A DNA stretch of 13,201 nt. It comes from Phycisphaerales bacterium (GTDB lineage: Bacteria; Planctomycetota; Phycisphaerae; Phycisphaerales; UBA1924). Made by a program: the position numbers and the translations under genes. The stretch is from the NCBI GenBank assembly GCA_030680655.1, contig JAUXUZ010000578.1, forward strand, positions 1 through 13,201. The letters are read 5' to 3'. The notes below the pieces were generated by a model. The model did not search any database. It was not told the origin of the DNA and saw only the letters and a list, made by a program, of their open reading frames with translations. The stretch's first letter is position 1. Every line of letters begins with the position of its first letter. Below are positions 1-5,856 of the stretch, piece after piece.

Positions 1-85
1 TTTCCCCTTCATTCCACCCTCTAAACTCACCCCAAAGGCCCATTTTGCCAGCGCAGACATTGCGCAAAATACCAGTCAAAAACCG

Positions 86-91
86 TACAAT
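86..91 (+). promoter_or_regulatory. Candidate -10 element upstream of the response regulator
   Basis: TACAAT matches the sigma-70 -10 consensus at five of six positions and lies 17 nt before the start codon at 109. The -35 side is poor: the best upstream hexamers are TTGCCA at 45-50 and TTGCGC at 60-65, and neither is 16-18 bp away. The 1-108 stretch is AT-richer than the gene body, as expected of a promoter. Weak call from sequence alone. Confidence 0.25.
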
Positions 92-108
92 CCAGAAGAG
101 CGCGCCAC

Positions 109-909
109 ATGAACAGCCAAACACCCCCAAACCCGGCACGCGCATCCACCGCGACACCCATTCCCACAACCCACACCACCCCGCCCGCGGGAGAGCCAAA
201 GCGCATCCTCATCGTCGAAGACGAACGCGACCTCGCCGAAATGCTCTCGTACAACCTCGCACGCGCCGGCTACCTCCCAACCGTCGCCGCAGACGGCCAG
301 CGCGCTGTCCAACTCGCCCAGCAAAGCCCACCCGACTGCATCGTCCTGGACCTCATGCTCCCGGTCATGCCCGGTCTGGAGGTCGCCCGCATCCTCCGTG
401 AGTCACCCTCTACTACTTCTATCCCCATCCTCATGCTCACCGCCCGCGCTGAAGAAGCCGATGAACTCGCCGGCCTCGCCGCCGGAGCAGACGACTACGT
501 CACCAAGCCCTTCTCCGTGAAGGTCGTCCTCGCACGCATCGAGGCCCTCCTCCGCCGGACGCCCTCCCGTGGCCAGTCTGCCCCCGCCGGCAGTGTCACC
601 CTCGGCCTCGTCCACGCCGATCTCGAGCAGCACACCGTCACCTCCGCCGGTGACTCCGTCAAGCTCACCCTCACCGAGTTCAACCTCCTCGTCGCCCTCA
701 TGGGCTCACCACGGCGCGTCCTCTCGCGCAACGAGCTCATCGCCAAGGTCATGGGGCCCGGCGTCGTCGTCACCACCCGCACCATCGACGTCCACATCGC
801 CTCCATCCGCCGCAAGCTCAACCACGCCGGCGGCCAGATCCGCACCATCCGCGGCGTCGGCTACCAGATGTCCGCCGAGATCCACGCCGAAGAACAGACC
901 GAGGCCTGA
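109..909 (+). CDS. PhoB/OmpR-family response regulator
   Basis: Cytoplasmic DNA-binding response regulator of 266 aa. A Pro/Thr-rich tail of about 30 residues precedes the receiver domain (about 31-150). That domain has the acidic pair E37-D38, the phosphoacceptor D81 in a VLDLMLP context, T111 and K133 in the YVTKPF motif. The C-terminal winged helix (about 165-255) has LTLTEFNLL, a recognition helix around TRTIDVHIASIRRKL, and ends in RTIRGVGY, diagnostic of the OmpR/PhoB class. It is followed 92 nt later by a PhoR-type kinase in the same direction, so the two should form one phosphorelay. Phosphate control is the usual role of PhoB/PhoR pairs, but no pho box or phosphate gene is visible here. 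The start at 109 is the only ATG before the receiver; the Shine-Dalgarno is weak. The disordered N-terminal tail is unusual for the family, whose members normally start a few residues before the first strand. Confidence 0.93.
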   Translation: MNSQTPPNPARASTATPIPTTHTTPPAGEPKRILIVEDERDLAEMLSYNLARAGYLPTVAADGQRAVQLAQQSPPDCIVLDLMLPVMPGLEVARILRESPSTTSIPILMLTARAEEADELAGLAAGADDYVTKPFSVKVVLARIEALLRRTPSRGQSAPAGSVTLGLVHADLEQHTVTSAGDSVKLTLTEFNLLVALMGSPRRVLSRNELIAKVMGPGVVVTTRTIDVHIASIRRKLNHAGGQIRTIRGVGYQMSAEIHAEEQTEA

Positions 910-1001
910 TCCGGCCGCGCACGCGACGAATCAAGTGGGCCCGACGGGTCCACGACGACCGATAGGACCCATTCGTTTCTCGTCTTCCGCTACCCTCCGA
1001 C

Positions 1002-2462
1002 ATGCTCCCCGCACGGCGCGACATCGCCGCACCACTCAGCGCCGTCGCCATCGCCACACTCGCGGCCACCATCGCCGCAGCCCTCCCCTTCTTCCCGTGG
1101 GGCATCCTCCTCATCGCCGCCGGCATGGCCGCGGGCATCGCCGTTGTCCTCGCCTCCGCCGCCCAGCGCTCCGCCCGCATCGCCCGCATCAACATCGAGG
1201 TAAGGCGCCTCCTCTCCCCCGAGCACCGCGCGCCCCAGCTCGCCGCCGCCACCCTCGGCCGCCCCGAGTCTGACGCCGGCGACGACGACGTCTCCCGCCT
1301 GCGCCAGACCCTCAGCCAGCTCGGCACGCGCATGAGCGCGCAGGTCAAAGAGGTCGCCAAGAAGACCCGCAACCTCGAGTCGCTCCTGGATGCCATCCAG
1401 GACCCCCTCATCGTCACCGACGCCAACGACGAGGCCCTCCTCGCCAACAAGGCCATGCTCAAGTTCGCGGGCGTGAGCGAAGTGGGGGGTGGGGGTGGAG
1501 GGGGTGGCGGCGCCACCGCCAGCAGCGGCTCGCTCGCCACGCTCACCGGCCGGCCCATCCGCGGCCTCTTCACCCGGCCCGAGGTCCTCGCCGTACACGC
1601 CCGCGCCAAGGCCGGCCAGTTCGCCCACGCCCGCGCCGCCATGACCACCGAAGAGGGCCCACGCATCTTCGACGTCGCCGCCAAGCCCCTCCCCGCCGCC
1701 TGGGGTGAGGGCGTCTTCGGCGTGCTGCTGATCCTCCGCGACATCACCGAGCTCGCACAGACCGTGCAGGTGCAGAAGGACTTTGTCGCCAACGCCAGCC
1801 ACGAACTCCGCACACCCATCGCCGCCATCCGCATGGCCGCCGAGACGCTCGACAACGGCGCCGCCGACGACCCCGCGATGCGCACCCGCCTGCTCAAGAC
1901 CATCGCCGACCACGTCGACCGGCTCGAAGAGACCATCCGCGACCTCATGGACCTCTCCCGCACCGACGCCGCCGCCCTCACCGCCACCCTCAACCCCACC
2001 GACCTCCGCGCCGCGGCCGATTCCCTCCGCGCCACCTTCGACCCCATCATGGCCGAGCGCCACGTCACCCTCAGCATCGAGATCGACGACGGCTCGCGGC
2101 TCATCAGCAGCGACGCCCGCCTGCTCGCGCTGATCCTCCGCAACCTCATCGAGAACGCCGCCAAGCACGCGCGCCCGCAGACCACCGTCCGCGTCACCGC
2201 CCGGCGCCTCCCCGCCGGCGGCGTGCGCCTCGAGGTCGCCGACAAGGGCACCGGCATTCCCCTCGCGCACCAGGACCGCGTCTGGGAACGCTTCTACCAG
2301 GTCGACCCCGCCCGCACCGGCGTCACCGGCCGCCGCGGCACCGGCCTGGGCCTGGCGATCGTCAAGCAGGCCGTCACGGCGCTCAAGGGCGACTGCGGCC
2401 TCGAAAGCATCTGGGGCGAGGGCACAACGGTGTGGGTCGAGCTGCCCGATCGGCACCAATGA
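1002..2462 (+). CDS. PhoR-type membrane sensor histidine kinase
   Basis: Histidine kinase of 486 aa that autophosphorylates and should pass phosphate to the regulator encoded just upstream. Two hydrophobic helices (about 8-28 and 33-53) are separated by only a few residues, so there is essentially no extracytoplasmic sensor loop. A linker leads into a PAS-like domain (about 125-245). HisKA follows with the H-box ASHELRTP and phosphoacceptor H267. The ATP-binding domain shows the N-box at N385, the DKGTGIP G1 box at D414, the WERFYQVD F-box and the RRGTGLGL G2 box near 444-451. This layout (two helices, PAS, HisKA, HATPase_c) is that of PhoR. An oddity is a run of nine glycines around residues 161-169 inside the PAS region, encoded by G-rich DNA. 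No clear Shine-Dalgarno precedes the ATG; the start is chosen because it begins just ahead of the first membrane helix. Confidence 0.92.
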   Translation: MLPARRDIAAPLSAVAIATLAATIAAALPFFPWGILLIAAGMAAGIAVVLASAAQRSARIARINIEVRRLLSPEHRAPQLAAATLGRPESDAGDDDVSRLRQTLSQLGTRMSAQVKEVAKKTRNLESLLDAIQDPLIVTDANDEALLANKAMLKFAGVSEVGGGGGGGGGATASSGSLATLTGRPIRGLFTRPEVLAVHARAKAGQFAHARAAMTTEEGPRIFDVAAKPLPAAWGEGVFGVLLILRDITELAQTVQVQKDFVANASHELRTPIAAIRMAAETLDNGAADDPAMRTRLLKTIADHVDRLEETIRDLMDLSRTDAAALTATLNPTDLRAAADSLRATFDPIMAERHVTLSIEIDDGSRLISSDARLLALILRNLIENAAKHARPQTTVRVTARRLPAGGVRLEVADKGTGIPLAHQDRVWERFYQVDPARTGVTGRRGTGLGLAIVKQAVTALKGDCGLESIWGEGTTVWVELPDRHQ

Positions 2463-2468
2463 AAGAAG

Positions 2469-2501
2469 CCCCCGCGGCAGGGAGGCGTTCCGCCGCGGGG
2501 G
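2469..2501 (+). terminator. GC-rich hairpin after the histidine kinase
   Basis: A perfect 10-bp stem (CCCCCGCGGC at 2469-2478 pairing with GCCGCGGGGG at 2492-2501) with a 13-nt loop begins 6 nt after the kinase stop codon. There is no T-run behind it, so it is not a classical intrinsic terminator. It may stop transcription in other ways or protect the 3' end. The rest of the spacer to 2741 holds no gene that I can see; TAATCT near 2700 could be a -10 for the ferredoxin, but its -35 is poor. Confidence 0.5.
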
Positions 2502-2741
2502 ACTTGCAGGGGTCGCCTCGAGCTGCCGTCGCAAAGCAGCAGGAGGCAGACACATCTTGCGATTCGTTCCCCGCCCCGTCAACCCGCACGCGCGCCCGCG
2601 CTGTGAAGCTGTTACGGTTGTGACGCGCACGGCGGTCACGCCCCGCGCCCGCACGCCAGACGCCGCGTCCGGCCGCTTCCGAGTGAGACGGAATCCGCCT
2701 AATCTTGGCCGACGGACCGACCCGCCAAGGACTGACCCCAC

Positions 2742-3005
2742 ATGCCCCACATCATCGCTGAACCCTGCATCGGCACCAAGGACACCGCCTGCGTCGAGGT
2801 CTGCCCGGTCGACTGCATCCACCCCACCAAGAACGAGGCCGACTACGGCCAGGTCAAGCAGCTCTTCATCGACCCCAACACCTGCATCGACTGCGGCCTC
2901 TGCGTTGAGGAGTGCCCGGTCAAGGCCATCTACCCGCAGGAAGACCTCCCCGCCGAGTGGACCAGGTACGTCCAGGTCAACCTCGACTACTACAAGGACA
3001 AGTAG
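2742..3005 (+). CDS. Seven-iron ferredoxin ([3Fe-4S][4Fe-4S])
   Basis: Small acidic cytoplasmic electron carrier of 87 aa. The cysteines are C9, C17, C21 and C25, then C48, C51, C54 and C58. By the established pattern of Azotobacter FdI and Thermus ferredoxin, C9/C17/C21/C58 should hold a [3Fe-4S] cluster and C25/C48/C51/C54 a [4Fe-4S] cluster. Position 12, where a second Cys would give a CxxC and a normal first 4Fe cluster, is Thr. The segment from C9 to P28 and the tail around YPQEDLPAEW closely resemble the Thermus/actinobacterial FdxA-like family, and the length is typical. It stands alone between two spacers of nearly 300 nt, so it is probably monocistronic. No partner oxidoreductase is visible, so its redox partner cannot be named. 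Confidence 0.93.
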   Translation: MPHIIAEPCIGTKDTACVEVCPVDCIHPTKNEADYGQVKQLFIDPNTCIDCGLCVEECPVKAIYPQEDLPAEWTRYVQVNLDYYKDK

Positions 3006-3081
3006 GTCGCGGGCACAAATCGCTTCCCCCGCGGAGCTTTGGGCGGTTTATCGGGCCGTGGTCATTTGCCTAGCTTGACAG

Positions 3082-3104
3082 GCGGGCGAAAAAACCGCGT
3101 TTTT
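3082..3104 (+). terminator. Weak hairpin plus T-run downstream of ferredoxin
   Basis: GCGG at 3082-3085 can pair with CCGC at 3095-3098 around a 9-nt A-rich loop, followed by GTTTTT (3099-3104). The stem is only 4 bp, so termination would be inefficient. It lies about 80 nt after the ferredoxin stop and overlaps a TTGACA hexamer (3075-3080) for which no -10 sits at the right distance. Confidence 0.25.
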
Positions 3105-3137
3105 GCTCTAAAAATCGCTTAATGTGAGCTTCCTCGC

Positions 3138-3166
3138 TTGCACGCGGTCTTTGCGTAAGGCATACT
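3138..3166 (+). promoter_or_regulatory. Candidate promoter of the sorting-tail protein
   Basis: TTGCAC (3138-3143), a 17-bp spacer and CATACT (3161-3166) give a correctly spaced but only partly consensus sigma-70 promoter. It would leave an untranslated leader of about 125 nt that contains a 6-bp hairpin (CCGTCG 3216-3221 with CGACGG 3229-3234). Weak support; other promoters in the 3006-3298 spacer are possible. Confidence 0.25.
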
Positions 3167-3298
3167 CCCGGTGGAATTCGGAGAGAGTTCCCACAACCGA
3201 GGCCTCGTTCACTCACCGTCGTTCTCCGCGACGGCACTCTGACGTGTGTGCGTTGGGGGTGGTCGATGTCTCGGTTGCACACTCGAGAGGACAGAGAT

Positions 3299-3823
3299 AT
3301 GAAGAATTTCGCACTTGCAGCTTCGGTTGTTGTTGCCCTTGCCGGCGTTGCCTCGGCCGATGTCACCATCAGCCTGCCGGGCGGCGCCTTCACCGGCGGT
3401 CAGGACTTCTCCACCACCAGCCCCGCCCTCTACGGCACGCTGACGGGGATCATCTTCCACTTCAACTACAGCGGTTCTGGCGACTTCTCGTGGGCCTCTG
3501 ACATGGCCGCCGTCGTCGGCGCCAGCCAGTGGGGCGGGTACAACCGCTTCTCCAACGGCGCGACCATCGACGAGGGCCCGACCGGCGCCGCTAGCAACGG
3601 CGCTAACGCTGTCTTCACCTCGGGCACGCTCCCCCTCGCCAGCTCGGTCGCCTTCAGCGGCGGCACCACGCTCGTGGGCTGGGGCAACGGCTACACCGGC
3701 GGCTTCGGCAACATGAACGACGTGACGATTACGCTCGTTGGTGTTGAGCTCACCCCCACGCCGGGCGCTGCCGCCCTGCTCGGCCTCGGTGGCCTCGCCG
3801 GCTTCCGTCGCCGTCGCGCCTGA
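3299..3823 (+). CDS. Exported protein with PEP-CTERM-like sorting tail
   Basis: Exported protein of 174 aa. The N-terminus MKNFALAASVVVALAGVASA is a signal peptide with probable cleavage after A20. The mature part is rich in Gly, Thr, Ser and aromatic residues and looks like a small beta-rich surface domain; I recognise no enzyme motif. The C-terminus has the three-part sorting architecture: PTPG, then a hydrophobic Ala/Leu/Gly stretch, then FRRRRA. This is the planctomycete variant of PEP-CTERM tails, which in other bacteria are handled by exosortase/archaeosortase systems; no sortase gene is in this window. The ATG at 3299 is chosen over the upstream in-frame GTG at 3248 because AGAGG (3286-3290) sits 8 nt before it and the signal peptide then starts correctly. 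A perfect terminator follows the stop, so the gene is transcribed alone. Confidence 0.85.
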   Translation: MKNFALAASVVVALAGVASADVTISLPGGAFTGGQDFSTTSPALYGTLTGIIFHFNYSGSGDFSWASDMAAVVGASQWGGYNRFSNGATIDEGPTGAASNGANAVFTSGTLPLASSVAFSGGTTLVGWGNGYTGGFGNMNDVTITLVGVELTPTPGAAALLGLGGLAGFRRRRA

Positions 3824-3855
3824 TCGCCTCTGATCAGCGACATCTGAATCCCTCA

Positions 3856-3889
3856 GCCGCCCGCGCCTTGGCGCGGGCGGCTTGTTTTT
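3856..3889 (+). terminator. Strong intrinsic terminator
   Basis: A perfect 12-bp GC stem (3856-3867 with 3870-3881) around a TT turn is followed by TTGTTTTT (3882-3889). It lies 32 nt after the stop codon of the exported protein gene and marks the right end of the host-type genes. It faces the phage-type genes that converge from the right. Confidence 0.92.
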
Positions 3890-3924
3890 GCGCGCCCACG
3901 TTGCACCCTCGTCGATGGATCCGT

Positions 3925-4002
3925 CGCTGACGCTCGCGCGTTCAGCGTCAGCGTGCTTGATCGCGCCGTCAAAGTGATCGAGGGCCACGGCTTCAGGCCC
4001 TC
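3925..4002 (-). terminator. Two hairpins after the head-gene block
   Basis: Two perfect inverted repeats lie between the last phage-type gene (stop at 4013) and the host terminator. CGCTGACGCT (3925-3934) pairs with AGCGTCAGCG (3944-3953), a 10-bp stem with a 9-nt loop. GAGGGCC (3980-3986) pairs with GGCCCTC (3996-4002), a 7-bp stem with a 9-nt loop. Neither is followed by a T-run on the minus strand, so termination is inferred from position only. The rest of 3890-4012 shows nothing gene-like. Confidence 0.35.
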
Positions 4003-4012
4003 CTGAGGTTCT

Positions 4013-4372
4013 TCACACCATCGCCAGCAGCACGCGGTAGCCGACGCTCCAGACCCTGCCAACCTCGGGCGGTCCGTCGTAGACCACCTCCACCAGCGTG
4101 ATGCCTTCCCACGTGCGCCCGGCGTCGTCGATCAGATCGCCCTTGTTGCCCGCCTGGTCCTCCAGCGCATCGGTCAGCGCGGCCAGCGCGGCTGCGCTCG
4201 CCGCCGTCAGCCGGCCGCGCACCTCAACCGCCAGCGTGTGGTCGCCCAGCACGGTGAGGCCGGGGTCGCTGGTCCCCAGGTCGACCGCGCGGGCCCACTG
4301 CCGCCCGCGCGGGCCGGAGGCGAACGTGCACGGCCCGCTGCCGAAGAGGTCCTCGCCGTTGAAGCTGCTCAC
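4013..4372 (-). CDS. Small phage-type virion protein, probably tail-associated
   Basis: Protein of 119 aa with no signal peptide or membrane helix. Its second half reads as beta-strands around a helix: a long helix about 57-73, then KGDLIDDAGRTWEG, a strand ITLVEVVY, and a final strand around SVGYRVLL. The pattern 'helix, turn with G-x-L-x-D-x-x-G-x-x-W, two strands' recalls small tail or baseplate-associated proteins of siphophages, but I do not recognise a named family. It starts with GTG at 4372 and overlaps the upstream gene by 4 nt (GTGA), with a strong AGGAGG just ahead, so the two are translationally coupled. It is the last gene of the minus-strand block. Function is inferred from context and remains open. 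Confidence 0.6.
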   Translation of the reverse strand: MSSFNGEDLFGSGPCTFASGPRGRQWARAVDLGTSDPGLTVLGDHTLAVEVRGRLTAASAAALAALTDALEDQAGNKGDLIDDAGRTWEGITLVEVVYDGPPEVGRVWSVGYRVLLAMV

Positions 4373-4800
4373 GGTGTCACCTCCTCGATCACGACTGGGT
4401 CAACCGCGCCGGCGGGGAGCGGCGCAGCGGCCAGGCTCACCGCCAGCAGGCTCACCGTGCGCAGCGGCGGCTTGCCCACCGGCTGCTCGTCGCGCACGCC
4501 CACCACCACGCACGTGCACCGCACCCGCCGCCGGTTGCGGTCGCTGGCCGAGGGCGCGACGACGATGCGCAGCTCCGCTTGCGCGCCCAGCGCGGGCCCT
4601 GCATCGAGCGGACCCCCGCCGGGCTCCTGCTTCACCGTCACGCTCACGCGGCGTTTGGTGCTGTCGACCAGCCGGCACCACGGCCCGGTCGCGCCCCACT
4701 GCTCAACGGGCGTGACGGTGGCGCGGTCGATGGTGACGGCGGTGGTGCGCTGCAGCAGCGCAGCGCCGAACTCGACACGCTCGGGGTTGAGGATCAGCAT
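4369..4800 (-). CDS. Small phage-type virion protein of unknown function
   Basis: Protein of 143 aa starting MLILNPERVEF at the ATG at 4800, with GGGGAG 5 nt ahead. It is predicted mostly beta: alternating strands around VTIDRATV, RRVSVTVKQ, ELRIVVA and VRCTCVVVGV. It lacks membrane segments and catalytic motifs. The repeated short strands and a central ALGAQAELRI segment would suit a tail-tube, head-closure or decoration role, but no family is recognised. Its stop overlaps the start of the next gene. The same reading frame stays open upstream as far as about 5835, but that extension crosses an inverted repeat and the connector gene and is rejected. Placement downstream of capsid and connector genes is the main evidence for a virion role. 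Confidence 0.6.
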   Translation of the reverse strand: MLILNPERVEFGAALLQRTTAVTIDRATVTPVEQWGATGPWCRLVDSTKRRVSVTVKQEPGGGPLDAGPALGAQAELRIVVAPSASDRNRRRVRCTCVVVGVRDEQPVGKPPLRTVSLLAVSLAAAPLPAGAVDPVVIEEVTP

Positions 4801-4821
4801 GGGAACTCCCCGGGGGGAAGG

Positions 4822-4948
4822 GATAAGGCATCGAGGGATCAAGGGATCGAGAAGAGCAAGGCAGGGCAGCAAAGGGGTTTGGGCAGACACCGCGGGGTCA
4901 TGCATCTCTCTTCTTGACGCCTTGATCCCTTGGTCCCTCTGCCTTATC
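4822..4948. repeat. Large imperfect inverted repeat in a head-gene spacer
   Basis: Left arm 4822-4856 and right arm about 4907-4948 are near-complementary in ordered blocks: GATAAGGCA (4822-4830), GAGGGA (4833-4838), CAAGGGATC (4840-4848) and AGAAGAG (4850-4856) each recur in reverse complement in the right arm. Offsets between blocks are 0-2 nt over the outer three and about 7 nt for the innermost. The loop is about 50 nt. The left arm also holds a tandem octamer (AGGGATCA, AGGGATCG). The right arm overlaps the connector stop codon (4947-4949). It could be a hairpin terminator, a miniature mobile repeat or a host intergenic repeat family. Confidence 0.7.
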
Positions 4949-5603
4949 AGCCTCTGATCAGCGGCATGACGCCCGGGCGGCGGGTGGCGTCGGCGAGGCC
5001 GTCGCCGTTGGTGTCGATCAGCGCGCTCAGGCGGGCGCGCTCGGCGCCGGCACGCCGGCGGTACTGCTCGGCCTTCGTGGCCAGGCCGCTCCCGGCGGGC
5101 GCGAGCGCGCCGGCCGATGCGTAGATGGTGTGGAGCGCCACCAGCGCCTCGAACATCGCGGCGTCGGCGCTGTTGACCATCGCCGACTCGCCCAGCGCCG
5201 TGCCGTCGCTGCCGCTGACGGTCGGCACCGGCGTTGCCTCGCTCAGGCCCAGCAGGCGCAACACAACGCGGTGGGCAAGCGCCGTCTGCGGCCTGAACGT
5301 GTAGACCTCGCACGCGCCGCTGGTCAGCCCGACCGGCGGGATCGCCGGCCCCGTGCGCCCCCACCGCACCAGCGAGACGCTCAGCACCGTGGCGCTGGTG
5401 CGCGACACCACCTCCAGCGGCACACCGTTCATCAGCACCACGCACCCGGCCTCCACACCGGCGGCGACCAGGTCGGCGCTGGCGAGGGTGAGCGTGGTGC
5501 CGCTGAGCGTCCCAGCAGCGGCGACGGTGCGCTGGCCGCTCCAGCCGACCTCGGCGAAGAGGCTCGGCTCGATGACGAGCAGGTCGATGTCGGTTGCGAA
5601 CAT
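4947..5603 (-). CDS. Probable phage head-tail connector/adaptor
   Basis: Protein of 218 aa, start ATG at 5603 with GGAG 7 nt ahead. The N-terminal half (about 1-105) is beta-rich. The C-terminal half has helices (about 140-205) containing a KAEQYRRRAGAERARLSALI helix, then a DTNGDGLAD acidic loop that could bind a metal ion, and a tail RRPGVMPLIRG. A 'YRRRA..ELxRL' helix followed by an Asp-rich loop and an RG end fits head-tail adaptor proteins that dock on the portal. The position directly after the major capsid gene is the classic place for such a connector. I do not recognise an exact family, so the role is an inference from order and shape. A run of ten G (5619-5628; C on the coding strand) lies just upstream of its Shine-Dalgarno. 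Confidence 0.62.
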   Translation of the reverse strand: MFATDIDLLVIEPSLFAEVGWSGQRTVAAAGTLSGTTLTLASADLVAAGVEAGCVVLMNGVPLEVVSRTSATVLSVSLVRWGRTGPAIPPVGLTSGACEVYTFRPQTALAHRVVLRLLGLSEATPVPTVSGSDGTALGESAMVNSADAAMFEALVALHTIYASAGALAPAGSGLATKAEQYRRRAGAERARLSALIDTNGDGLADATRRPGVMPLIRG

Positions 5604-5856
5604 GGTGGGCTCCGGGGAGGGGGGGGGGAAATGGCCAAATTGCAAAGGGCCAAATGGCAAATGAAGAAGAGGGAAGCCGTCGAACGTCCCTTCGGGCGTT
5701 CGACGGTCCGCGGCGCGTTTCCGGGCGTCTGTTTAGTGACGGCCCGCTGGAGGAACGCGTGCGGTGAGAGGAGCGGCGCGTGATGGCTTGGCCCCCGGGC
5801 ACAGACTCCACGCAGAGCCGAGTAGTCTGTGGCACCCGGTACGCGGCACCCGGGCT
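5604..5856. repeat. Spacer with tandem 15-mers and a perfect hairpin
   Basis: The 253-nt gap between capsid and connector genes codes for nothing I can support. It holds a G10 tract (5619-5628), then two tandem 15-bp units: GGCCAAATTGCAAA (5633-5646) and GGCCAAATGGCAAA (5648-5661). A hairpin follows, with a perfect 10-bp stem CCGTCGAACG (5677-5686) / CGTTCGACGG (5697-5706) whose loop can form three more pairs (CCC/GGG). Further on, GGCACCCGG occurs twice between 5831 and 5853. Such short interspersed repeats look like chromosomal intergenic sequence rather than compact phage DNA. The hairpin could act as a partial terminator or processing site that sets capsid transcript excess. Confidence 0.65.

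Noticed and set aside
818..2822. Two long open frames on the minus strand opposite the histidine kinase
   Set aside because: They lie antisense to a gene with every kinase motif intact. Their translations are low-complexity Arg/Ala/Gly, as expected from the complementary strand of GC-rich code.
3075..3080. A perfect TTGACA -35 hexamer after the ferredoxin gene
   Set aside because: No acceptable -10 occurs 16-18 bp downstream; that place is GC-rich and part of a weak hairpin.
3136..3156. A sigma-54-like -24/-12 promoter (TTGCAC...TTGC)
   Set aside because: The -24 GG is missing and the two elements are about 2 bp too far apart for sigma-54.
4369..5835. A 488-codon open frame joining the 143-aa gene to upstream sequence
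   Set aside because: It runs through the inverted repeat, the connector gene in another frame and the tandem 15-mers. The upstream part is Arg/Pro-rich junk, and a good Shine-Dalgarno supports the ATG at 4800.
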